The notes under the pieces were generated by a model. The model was not told the DNA's origin. It did no database searches and was given only the letters and a program-made list of their open reading frames with translations. The translations under genes and the position numbers were made by a program. A DNA stretch of 5,419 nucleotides. Source: Acidobacteriota bacterium. GTDB taxonomy: Bacteria; Acidobacteriota; Terriglobia; Acidiferrales; UBA7541. The DNA is taken from NCBI GenBank assembly GCA_003131705.1, contig PKUY01000220.1, positions 1,799-7,217 on the forward strand. Reading direction: 5' to 3'. The stretch's first letter is position 1. Every line of letters begins with the position of its first letter. This document shows positions 1 through 5,401 of this stretch, piece by piece.

Positions 1-183
1 CGACGGTTCGACGCACGGCGCCGCGAATGCGAGCAGTGCAATCCGCCCCTGCGCTTCGGCAAGTTTGCGCGCGCAGTCCCCGCACGAGGCTACGTGTGAT
101 TCGATCGCCTGCTTTTCGTCGCCTTCGAGCGCGCCGAGAGCGTAGAGATCGAAATCCTCTTCGCGAGTTGGATGACCGTTCAT
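1..183 (-). CDS. anti-sigma factor with zinc-binding (ZAS-type) N-terminus, partial
   Basis: This is the N-terminal 61 codons of a gene read leftward and cut by the window edge, with no stop inside the window. The translation begins MNGHPTREEDFDLYALGALE and contains His30-x3-Cys34-x2-Cys37, the H-x3-C-x2-C signature of zinc-associated anti-sigma domains. The opening D-LYALGALEGDE resembles RskA/ChrR-like anti-sigma proteins. Its ATG (183-181) overlaps the sigma-factor stop TGA (182-180) as ATGA, and an AGGA lies about 5 nt upstream, so translation is probably coupled. The inferred role is to bind and hold the upstream-encoded ECF sigma factor until a signal releases it. A transmembrane helix and periplasmic domain would be expected further on but lie outside the window, so membrane location is unproven. 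The cognate signal is unknown. Confidence 0.85.
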   Translation of the reverse strand, partial: MNGHPTREEDFDLYALGALEGDEKQAIESHVASCGDCARKLAEAQGRIALLAFAAPCVEPS

Positions 184-764
184 GCGTTTCCTGCTGTTGA
201 CGCTGCCGATGAATGCAAAGTTCGCTTCAGTGTTTCCACTGCTGACCGCAACCGCGTCTTCACCGTGCCCAGCGGATCGCCGGTGCGCTGCGCGATTTCG
301 GTGTGCGTCAGGCCTTCGAAGTACGCGAGCGCGACCGCAGCGCGCTGCTCCTTCGGAAGATTTTCGAGTGCGCCTTTTACGCGCCCCAGCAATTGCTTTT
401 GCGACGCGGCGCTTTCGATGTCGACCGTCGAGATCGCTGTATTGTCGACAAGCGATTCCCCTGCCACTGGATTGTGGCGGCGAAGACGGGAAATCGCGCG
501 ATTACGTGCGATCACCATGAGCCATGGGGGCAGAGAGCCGCGCGACGCGTCAAATTGCGAGGCCGTGCGCCACAACTGAAAGAAAATATCCTGTAAAATT
601 TCCTCGGCTGCCTGCGTATCGCGCAAAATGAGATTCAAGACGGACGAGAGTATCGCAGCATAGCGGTCATACAGCGCTTCAAGCGCTGTTTCGTCCCGCT
701 GCATGAGCCTATCGATGAGCACCGCGTCAGAGGCCCTCAGCTCTGCTCCTGTCTCCGAACTCAC
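180..764 (-). CDS. ECF-type RNA polymerase sigma factor (sigma-70 family)
   Basis: This 194-residue protein has the usual ECF length and two-domain plan. Region sigma-2 spans about residues 27-97, including a DTQAAEEILQDIFFQLW segment and the PPWLMVIARNRAISRLRR segment typical of region 2.3-2.4. Sigma-4 spans about residues 123-180, with LPKEQRAAVALAYFEGLTH followed by a helix-turn-helix ending GTVKTRLRSAVETLK. It directs core RNA polymerase to a small regulon. The following gene is a zinc-type anti-sigma factor overlapping by 4 nt, as in SigK/RskA-like pairs. The start is taken as GTG (764-762): TGA and TAA lie in frame shortly upstream and a GAGGGAG sits about 12 nt before it. That spacing is rather long, and ATG at residue 21 is a weaker alternative because it would trim the first helix. 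The ECF subgroup and target genes cannot be named from the sequence. Confidence 0.95.
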   Translation of the reverse strand: MSSETGAELRASDAVLIDRLMQRDETALEALYDRYAAILSSVLNLILRDTQAAEEILQDIFFQLWRTASQFDASRGSLPPWLMVIARNRAISRLRRHNPVAGESLVDNTAISTVDIESAASQKQLLGRVKGALENLPKEQRAAVALAYFEGLTHTEIAQRTGDPLGTVKTRLRSAVETLKRTLHSSAASTAGNA

Positions 765-825
765 CTGATTTTGCGACTCCCTCGTTTATCATCGATACGC
801 GTAGGGCGAACTTCCGGATTGGATT

Positions 826-852
826 GCGACTGGGATCGCGTCTAGCCGTTCC
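826..852 (-). promoter_or_regulatory. candidate ECF-sigma promoter of the sigma/anti-sigma operon
   Basis: On the minus strand GGAAC (852-848) matches the AAC-containing -35 element common to ECF sigma factors. About 16-17 nt later comes CAGTCG (831-826), a loose match to the GTC-type -10 elements of many ECF promoters. It lies about 60 nt before the GTG start, a sensible place for autoregulation. The match is short and could be chance. Confidence 0.28.
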
Positions 853-871
853 GGTCCCACCCAAGAGGCAC

Positions 872-899
872 AGTATCGCGCAAGGCGGAGGACGGTCAA
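872..899 (-). promoter_or_regulatory. candidate housekeeping sigma-70 promoter for the sigma-factor gene
   Basis: On the minus strand TTGACC (899-894, five of six to consensus) is followed after 16 nt by GATACT (877-872, four of six). Transcription would begin near 865, giving a leader of about 100 nt before the GTG start at 764. The leader would run through the ECF-like site at 852-826, so basal and autoregulated promoters may be arranged in series. Confidence 0.35.
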
Positions 900-1079
900 C
901 TTGTTATGAACACCGCTTGGCGAGGTGGCGACCGCTTATGGGCGCCAACCGAGTTCCAGTACCAGGATTCCTGTAAGCTTATGATTCATAGGGCTTTAAG
1001 TGCACTTCGGGAGCAGGGGGGTTACAAATGGTCAATAGTTGTTAGGTTTCTGGATTTAGACCCTTGTCACTGGTTTTGA

Positions 1080-1107
1080 TTGACATCCCGGTTGGCTTAG
1101 CTAAACT
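1080..1107 (+). promoter_or_regulatory. candidate sigma-70 promoter of gdh
   Basis: A perfect TTGACA (1080-1085) is followed after 16 nt by TAAACT (1102-1107, four of six to TATAAT). Transcription would start near 1114, leaving a leader of about 90 nt before the gdh ATG. The palindrome TTAGCTAA (1097-1104) overlaps the -10 element and could be a repressor site, though 8 bp is short enough to be chance. Confidence 0.5.
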
Positions 1108-1189
1108 TCGACTCTCGCATGACTTACGAGCATCCGGACATTTCTTAAGATTTACGCTAAAGCAGAAGCAACGCAGGTTTCCCCACTTC

Positions 1190-1203
1190 AGGAGGAAGGA
1201 AAG
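1190..1203 (+). promoter_or_regulatory. strong ribosome binding site of gdh
   Basis: AGGAGG (1190-1195) is a perfect anti-16S match placed 8 nt before ATG at 1204. It fixes the start and implies efficient translation. Confidence 0.85.
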
Positions 1204-2502
1204 ATGGCGACGGTTGCCAAGGCGGCTCCCCCACCCGTACCTCGGATTGCGCCGCGTGAGGATCTAAACCCTTACCGGATCGCGCAGATTCAGTTCGATA
1301 TCGCCGCTGAATATCTAAAGCTCGACCAGGGCCTTCGCCAAATCCTTCGCACGCCCAAGCGGGTGCTCGAAGTTTCCATCCCCACGAAGATGGATAACGG
1401 TCAGGTGAAAGTCTTCACGGGATATCGCGTGCAGCACAATGTGGCGCGCGGCCCGGCCAAGGGCGGCCTCCGGTACCATCCCGGTGTAACCGTCGATGAA
1501 GTAAAGGCGCTTGCAACCTGGATGACGTGGAAGACCGCAGCGGTCAATATTCCTTTCGGTGGCGGCAAGGGCGGAGTGATTTGCGATCCGAAAAGAATGA
1601 GCAAGTCTGAACTCGAGCGCATGACGCGGCGCTACACTTCCGAAATTCTTCCGATCATCGGACCCGAACAGGATATTCCGGCGCCCGATGTTTACACAGA
1701 TGCTCAGACGATGGCATGGATCATGGACACTTATTCCATGACCAAAGGATATTCGACGCTCGGCGTGGTAACCGGGAAGCCGGTTTCCATTGGCGGCTCC
1801 GAAGGGCGCAAGGAAGCGACGGCCCGCGGATGCCTGGTGGTGGTCGAGGAAGCCTGCAAGGTAAAGAAGATGTCGCTGCGCGGAGCAAGCGTAGCGATTC
1901 AAGGGTTCGGCAACGCCGGCTCCCAGGTGGCACGCCTCTTCGCCGAAAAGAAAGCGCGCATCGTCGCGATCAGCGACTCGCGCGGCGGCGTATTCAATGC
2001 GCGTGGTATCGATCCGCTGAAAGCAATGCGCTACAAGGAGAGGTCCGGCACCGTGGTCGGAATGCCCGGCACATCCAGAATCTCCAACGACGATCTGCTG
2101 ACCATGAAGTGCGACATTCTGATTCCCGCGGCACTGGAGAATGCGATCACGCTCAACAACGTCGATCAGATCAAAGCGAAGATCGTGGCCGAAGCCGCCA
2201 ACGGTCCGACCACTCCACACGCCGATGAAGTTCTCGCGCGCAAAGGAATTCTGCTGCTGCCCGATATTCTTGCGAACGCCGGGGGCGTGACAGCAAGTTA
2301 TTTCGAATGGGTGCAGGATCTGCAGAGCTTCTTCTGGCCATTAACGGAAGTGAACGCCAAGCTCGAAGGTGTAATGCGACGCGCGTTTCAGGAAGTGCAC
2401 GAAACCGCGCGAAAGCACCGCACGCACATACGCACCGGCGCTTACATTCTCGCGGTCGGCCGCGTGGCCGATGCAACTCTTGTCCGCGGTCTCTTTCCGT
2501 AA
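1204..2502 (+). CDS. gdhA: glutamate dehydrogenase (Glu/Leu/Phe/Val dehydrogenase family)
   Basis: This cytoplasmic enzyme interconverts glutamate with 2-oxoglutarate plus ammonium using NAD(P), linking nitrogen assimilation to the TCA cycle. At 432 residues it fits the hexameric family of about 410-450. Residues 1-20 form an Ala/Pro-rich extension. The dimerisation/substrate domain covers about 30-195 and holds the conserved lysines: Lys86 in GPAKGGLRYHP, Lys110 in TWMTWK and the catalytic-type Lys122 in GGGKGG. Asp162 in PAPDVYT is the usual catalytic aspartate. The Rossmann domain (about 200-380) carries GFGNAG (234-239) and ISDSRGG around Asp258. The pattern from GGLRYHP to GGGKGGV is diagnostic for glutamate dehydrogenase rather than leucine or phenylalanine dehydrogenase. 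NAD versus NADP preference cannot be settled by eye. The ATG is fixed by a perfect Shine-Dalgarno. The gene appears monocistronic, with its own promoter and a terminator-like hairpin about 70 nt after the stop. Confidence 0.97.
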   Translation: MATVAKAAPPPVPRIAPREDLNPYRIAQIQFDIAAEYLKLDQGLRQILRTPKRVLEVSIPTKMDNGQVKVFTGYRVQHNVARGPAKGGLRYHPGVTVDEVKALATWMTWKTAAVNIPFGGGKGGVICDPKRMSKSELERMTRRYTSEILPIIGPEQDIPAPDVYTDAQTMAWIMDTYSMTKGYSTLGVVTGKPVSIGGSEGRKEATARGCLVVVEEACKVKKMSLRGASVAIQGFGNAGSQVARLFAEKKARIVAISDSRGGVFNARGIDPLKAMRYKERSGTVVGMPGTSRISNDDLLTMKCDILIPAALENAITLNNVDQIKAKIVAEAANGPTTPHADEVLARKGILLLPDILANAGGVTASYFEWVQDLQSFFWPLTEVNAKLEGVMRRAFQEVHETARKHRTHIRTGAYILAVGRVADATLVRGLFP

Positions 2503-2572
2503 TTTCCAACAAAATCCCTAACAAAGTTTCGATCCTGCGTTTTGGTGTTTCCGCCCATAAAAAGATTAGTGT

Positions 2573-2608
2573 TGCGCGCGGAGCAAGAACGCGCGTACAT
2601 TTTGCTTT
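2573..2608 (+). terminator. probable Rho-independent terminator of gdh
   Basis: TGCGCGCG (2573-2580) pairs with CGCGCGTA (2590-2597) to give an 8-bp GC-rich stem with one G-U pair and a 9-nt loop, GAGCAAGAA. It is followed at once by the T-rich tract CATTTTGCTTT (2598-2608). The tract is interrupted, so termination may be incomplete. It lies 70 nt past the gdh stop and would separate gdh from thiD. Confidence 0.5.
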
Positions 2609-2640
2609 GCCGGTGCACCCGCCAGATTCGGGTCACCGGC
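2609..2640 (+). promoter_or_regulatory. strong hairpin in the thiD leader
   Basis: GCCGGTG (2609-2615) and CACCGGC (2634-2640) pair perfectly over 7 bp. The helix continues inward with ACCC (2617-2620) and GGGT (2630-2633) after a single bulged C, giving 11 bp around a 9-nt loop. ATTTGT follows, so it may act as a second, weaker terminator stem or as leader structure for thiD. There is no similarity to the TPP riboswitch consensus that I can recognise. Confidence 0.45.
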
Positions 2641-2643
2641 ATT

Positions 2644-2656
2644 TGTGCCTGGCACA
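2644..2656. repeat. 13-nt dyad just upstream of thiD
   Basis: TGTGCC T GGCACA is a perfect inverted repeat with a one-base centre. Such short-centre dyads are typical of operator sites rather than RNA hairpins. It abuts the AGAGG (2656-2660) upstream of the thiD TTG start, so a bound protein or local pairing could affect thiD expression. No regulator is identified. Confidence 0.35.
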
Positions 2657-2672
2657 GAGGACACTGGAAAAG

Positions 2673-3563
2673 TTGAGTATTCACAACAATCACGCGAACC
2701 CTACACCGCCCATTCTTCTCACCATCGCCGGTTTTGATCCTTCCTGTGGCGCAGGCGTCGCCGCGGACCTAAAGACATTTGCCGCGCACAACTGCTATGG
2801 CGTCGCCGCGGTAACAGCACTGACTGTGCAATCCACGCAGGGCGTGCTCTCCGTGCATGCGACTCCCGCTTCCACGCTGCGAGCACAACTTGATGCACTG
2901 GCCCAGGACTCAACTCTTGCGGGCGTGAAAATCGGGATGCTGGCGAATCGGGCGAATGCGTCCGCGGTCACAGAATTTCTCGACAAACATAAATTCGCGC
3001 ATGTGATTCTCGATCCGGTATCACGTCCGACGGCGGGCAGCGCCGAGTTGCTCGATGCGCCCGGGCTTACATTCGTGCGCGACGAGATGCTGAAGCGCGC
3101 GAGTGTGATCACGCCCAATATTCCGGAAGCGGAATTTTTGACCGGAATGGAAGTGAAGGACCTTCACGCAATGAAGGCCGCGGGATTGAGATTGCTGGAA
3201 ATGGGAGCGCGCGCCGTCATCGTCACGGGCGGACATCTAGACAGGCCGATCGATGTGCTGTGCGACAGCGCGGGCGTCGAAACATTCGGCGGCGATCACG
3301 TGAAAAGCCCCAACACGCACGGTTCGGGTTGCACGTTTTCATCCGCGATTGCGGCGCAGCTCGCGTGCGGGCAGCAGCTTCGCGACGCGCTAATTCTGGC
3401 CAAGGCATACGTAACCAAGGCCATAGAAAAATCGTATCCGACCGGCAAGGGCGACGGACCGCTGAACCAGCTTTTCCGATTCCATCAGGAGCCGCCGCCG
3501 CGCGGCGTCCACGAAGTTCCGCAGCACGGGATGCATCCCGCCGCGGAATCCACCGGGCACTAA
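2673..3563 (+). CDS. thiD: hydroxymethylpyrimidine (phosphate) kinase, ThiD-like
   Basis: This cytoplasmic ribokinase-fold enzyme is expected to phosphorylate HMP and HMP-P to HMP-PP, the pyrimidine precursor of thiamine. From TTG at 2673 it has 296 residues against about 265 for the family. Visible motifs are TIAGFDPSCGAG (17-28) followed by ADLKTF, VKIGML (85-90), VILDPV (111-116), TPNIPEAE (147-154), VIVTGGHL (182-189) and the anion-hole loop NTHGSGCT with Cys220, the usual catalytic cysteine. The family normally ends near GDGPLNQL (about residue 267), leaving a tail of 25-30 residues. The same frame stays open to 2307, but that upstream part runs through gdh and the hairpins and is not credible. 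TTG fits because the family core begins 14 residues later. A purine-rich AGAGG/GGAAAAG precedes it, though the site is not strong. Two expected conserved positions are changed (see findings), so pyridoxal kinase or another pyrimidine kinase is possible. No other thi gene is in view. Confidence 0.9.
   Translation: MSIHNNHANPTPPILLTIAGFDPSCGAGVAADLKTFAAHNCYGVAAVTALTVQSTQGVLSVHATPASTLRAQLDALAQDSTLAGVKIGMLANRANASAVTEFLDKHKFAHVILDPVSRPTAGSAELLDAPGLTFVRDEMLKRASVITPNIPEAEFLTGMEVKDLHAMKAAGLRLLEMGARAVIVTGGHLDRPIDVLCDSAGVETFGGDHVKSPNTHGSGCTFSSAIAAQLACGQQLRDALILAKAYVTKAIEKSYPTGKGDGPLNQLFRFHQEPPPRGVHEVPQHGMHPAAESTGH
3496..3507. repeat. 12-bp perfect palindrome inside the thiD 3' end
   Basis: CGCCGCGCGGCG equals its own reverse complement. 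It lies in the codons of the ThiD C-terminal tail (around PPPRGV). Taken alone a 12-bp GC palindrome is not rare in GC-rich DNA. Confidence 0.5.
3527..3540. repeat. 14-bp perfect palindrome inside the thiD 3' end
   Basis: CGGGATGCATCCCG is self-complementary over all 14 positions. It sits in the codons of the ThiD tail, 20 bp after the previous palindrome and touching the left arm of the next inverted repeat. Whether it acts as a protein site or only reflects codon choice is unknown. Confidence 0.5.
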
Positions 3564-3597
3564 TTGTTGCAGGATATCGCGCGACTTATTCCGCGGC
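3540..3597. repeat. inverted repeat spanning the convergent ends of thiD and the DUF302 gene
   Basis: GCCGCGGAAT (3540-3549) and ATTCCGCGGC (3588-3597) are perfect 10-bp inverted arms around 38 nt that contain the thiD stop and the 22-bp gap. It could form a stem in either transcript, but no T-tract follows on either side. Both arms encode Ala-Ala-Glu through GCC GCG GAA in their own genes, so shared codon use may explain it. It is a bidirectional terminator candidate only. Confidence 0.4.
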
Positions 3598-3981
3598 CTT
3601 TGCTGCGAACATTTCCACGACGGCGATATTTTGAAGAAGGTCGTCCGGCAGGTTGTGACGCTGCTTTAGATAGGCGGGCGAATGGTAGGAAACCCATACC
3701 TTGCCGTTCGTATCCTCCGCAATCAGAACTTTCAGGGGCAAATCGATCGCCATGCTGGGCGAGGCGAGCATGACCGGAGTGCCGCCTTTTGGATTGCCGA
3801 AGATCAAGAGTTTGGTGGGCGGCATTTTCAGACCTGCTTTTTCCGCCTCGCCGCTGTGATCCACGATCGCAAACAGCGTGACTCCCTTCGCCTGCAAAAC
3901 GCCCTTCAGCTTTTCGACGGTTTCGTCCACGGAGTGATTACTGGGTTTGCTCACAATTCCATTGTCTGAAGCAGAAGTCAT
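3586..3981 (-). CDS. DUF302 domain protein
   Basis: This small 131-residue soluble protein of unknown function has no signal peptide or membrane segment. The DUF302-like core covers about residues 30-110: KLKGVLQAKGVTLFAIVDHS, then EAEKAGLKMPPTKLLIFGNP, then GTPVMLASPSMAIDLPLKVL ahead of KVWVSYHSPAYL. The MPPTKLLIFGNP and DLPLKVL segments are characteristic of this family. Its biochemical role is not established and I do not assign one. The frame stays open far upstream, but ATG at 3981-3979 is chosen because GGAGG lies 6 nt before it and the recognisable domain starts soon after. It runs tail to tail with thiD and head to tail behind pyrC with a 154-bp gap, so it probably has its own promoter or is a distal operon member. 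Confidence 0.88.
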   Translation of the reverse strand: MTSASDNGIVSKPSNHSVDETVEKLKGVLQAKGVTLFAIVDHSGEAEKAGLKMPPTKLLIFGNPKGGTPVMLASPSMAIDLPLKVLIAEDTNGKVWVSYHSPAYLKQRHNLPDDLLQNIAVVEMFAAKAAE

Positions 3982-4001
3982 CAGACCCTCCGTGTTAACA
4001 C
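3982..4001 (-). promoter_or_regulatory. ribosome binding site and overlapping palindrome before the DUF302 gene
   Basis: On the minus strand GGAGGG followed by TCTG precedes the ATG and decides the start. Directly upstream lies a perfect 10-bp palindrome GTGTTAACAC (3992-4001), which could be an operator. The rest of the 154-bp gap back to pyrC shows no clear -35/-10 pair and no terminator with a T-tract. Confidence 0.5.
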
Positions 4002-4135
4002 ACTGGACGAACCACCATTCGTTGAGCTGGCGTTTAAACCCACGACCGCAGAGACGCCGGAAACGAGGAGAGCATTCCGCGGTGGAACCGTGCGTTCGAT
4101 CTACGGCCATATGCTGACGCCGTACGGTGGGAATT

Positions 4136-5401
4136 TTAGCGGCGGTAGGCGATGCGGCCGCCGACGATAGTCGCCATGGGCCCACCGCGAAAAGCGCGGC
4201 CATCGAACGGAGTATTCCGCGATTTGCTGGGCGATTCAACGGCTCGATAGGTCCACTCGTGATTCGTCGAGAAGATGGTGAGGTCCGCAAGCTCGCCGAC
4301 CGCAATTTTCCGCTCCATGCCAAGGACACGCGCCGGACCGATGGTGAAAAGTTCGACCAGCCGCATCAATGAAAGTCTTCCGGAATCCACTAGCACGGTG
4401 AGACCGAGGGCGAAAGCGGTTTCGAATCCTGTGATGCCGAACGGCGCGCGGTCGAATTCCACGTCCTTGCTTGCGGGATGATGCGGAGCATGGTCAGTTG
4501 CGATCGCGTCCACGCTGCCGTCGGCGAGGCCTCCGATCAGCGCGTCGCGGTCGTCGGATGAAGCGAGCGGTGGATTCATTTTGTAGTGCGAGTCGTAGCG
4601 AACATCTTCGTCGATCAGCGTGAAATGGTGCGGCGTGACTTCACAAGTGACGCGCAATCCCTGTTTCTTGGCGATGCGGACATAGGCGAGCGAGCCGCGC
4701 GTGGACATGTGCGCAATATGCAGACGCGCACCGGTCAGCAGCGCAACTTCCACGTCGCGCCCCACGCAGATCGATTCCGACTGCGCGGGAATGCCTTTTA
4801 GGCCCAGGCGAATGGACTGCGGCCCTTCGCGCATCACACCGCCCGCAAACAGCGACGCGTCTTCGCAGTGATCAATCACGGGCAAACCAAGAGAATTGCA
4901 ATAATCCATGACCTGGCGCATCAATCGGGCGTTGGCGATGGGCTTGCCGTCGTCGCTTACGGCCACGATGCCAGCAGCTTTCATCGCCGATATTTCCGCG
5001 AGGGCTTCCCCCTTGCTGCCGACTGACGCCGCGCCAATCGGCCAGACGCGAACGGAACTCGCGGCCGCGGCGCGCTCGACAATTCCGTGCGTCACCGAGG
5101 CGTTGTCGTTCACTGGCTGCGTATTCGGCATGCAGCAGATGGCCGTGAATCCGCCGCGTGCGGCGGCGCGTGTGCCCGTCTCAATCGTTTCGGACATTTC
5201 CTGGCCGGGCTCGCGCAGATGGCAATGGAGGTCGATGAAACCGGGCGCGACGACCATGCCTTTGGCGTCGAACTTCTCCGCGCCGACGGCCGAAAGATTC
5301 GTACCGATTTTCGAGATACGCTCGCCGTCGAGAAGCACGTCGAGCGCCGCGTCCGTTTTGCTTGCCGGGTCTAGGACGCGGCCGTTCTTAATCAGAAGCA
5401 T
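4136..5401 (-). CDS. pyrC: dihydroorotase, type I (PyrC)
   Basis: This zinc amidohydrolase interconverts N-carbamoyl-L-aspartate and L-dihydroorotate, the third step of pyrimidine synthesis, in the cytoplasm. It has 421 residues, normal for type I enzymes. It opens with the small beta-domain strand MLLIKNGRVLDP, then the barrel with DLHCHLREPG (His59, His61, Arg63). The other expected metal ligands are present: Asp151 in SDDGKP, His178 in IDHCED, His231 in HIAHMSTRG and Asp303 in ATDHAPHH. The C-terminus returns to the beta-domain (GELADLTIFS, then FRGGPMATIVGGRIAYR). All ligands sit where the well-studied Bacillus type I enzyme has them, so the enzyme should be active rather than a pyrC-like partner subunit. 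The ATG at 5401-5399 has AGGA about 8 nt upstream. Both other minus-strand frames are open from the right edge to stops just inside pyrC (TGA 5394-5392, TAA 5390-5388), so an upstream gene, often pyrB in such operons, could overlap its start; this is inference. Confidence 0.97.
   Translation of the reverse strand: MLLIKNGRVLDPASKTDAALDVLLDGERISKIGTNLSAVGAEKFDAKGMVVAPGFIDLHCHLREPGQEMSETIETGTRAAARGGFTAICCMPNTQPVNDNASVTHGIVERAAAASSVRVWPIGAASVGSKGEALAEISAMKAAGIVAVSDDGKPIANARLMRQVMDYCNSLGLPVIDHCEDASLFAGGVMREGPQSIRLGLKGIPAQSESICVGRDVEVALLTGARLHIAHMSTRGSLAYVRIAKKQGLRVTCEVTPHHFTLIDEDVRYDSHYKMNPPLASSDDRDALIGGLADGSVDAIATDHAPHHPASKDVEFDRAPFGITGFETAFALGLTVLVDSGRLSLMRLVELFTIGPARVLGMERKIAVGELADLTIFSTNHEWTYRAVESPSKSRNTPFDGRAFRGGPMATIVGGRIAYRR

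Larger units (their letters stand above)
765..1203. other. divergent intergenic region between the sigma operon and gdh
   Basis: This is 439 bp without a convincing gene. Its base composition is more AT-rich than the flanking genes, especially from about 960 to 1180, as expected of a promoter region. It holds the two leftward promoter candidates and the rightward gdh promoter described separately. It also has an 11-nt dyad TATGATTCATA (980-990) enclosed by AAGC/GCTT, and an 8-bp palindrome TTAGCTAA (1097-1104) overlapping the gdh -10 hexamer. I saw no tRNA, no riboswitch consensus and no small ORF with a good ribosome binding site. Confidence 0.6.

Noticed and set aside
172..596. Three plus-strand frames opposite the sigma factor gene
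   Set aside because: All are shadows of the minus-strand ECF gene, with no recognisable motif or start signal.
912..937. Direct repeat ACCGCTT (912-918 and 931-937), 19 nt apart
   Set aside because: Two copies of a 7-mer are too short to support a regulatory or CRISPR-like repeat, and flanking bases do not match well.
1064..1267. A 67-codon plus-strand frame across the gdh leader and start
   Set aside because: It overlaps the gdh promoter, Shine-Dalgarno and first codons, lacks its own good ribosome binding site and has basic low-information sequence.
1315..2220. A 301-codon open frame on the minus strand, antisense to gdh
   Set aside because: It lies wholly inside a clearly identified gene, is rich in Cys, His and Arg, and shows no family motif; this is a typical GC-codon shadow.
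2307..2672. The upstream part of the thiD frame as a 122-residue N-terminal extension
   Set aside because: It overlaps the end of gdh, crosses two hairpins and has Arg-rich sequence of no known type; the ThiD core starts right after the TTG at 2673.
2503..2672. A TPP riboswitch before thiD
   Set aside because: The conserved CTGAGA core and the later conserved segments of the THI element are not seen; the hairpins present have a different layout.
4103..4123. Inverted repeat ACGGC/GCCGT after pyrC as a terminator
   Set aside because: The stem is only 5 bp with an 11-nt loop and no T-tract follows on the minus strand.
3982..4329. The N-terminal extension of the DUF302 frame, overlapping pyrC
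   Set aside because: It is antisense-free but out of frame with pyrC over nearly 200 bp, has no domain, and a good ribosome binding site supports ATG at 3981.
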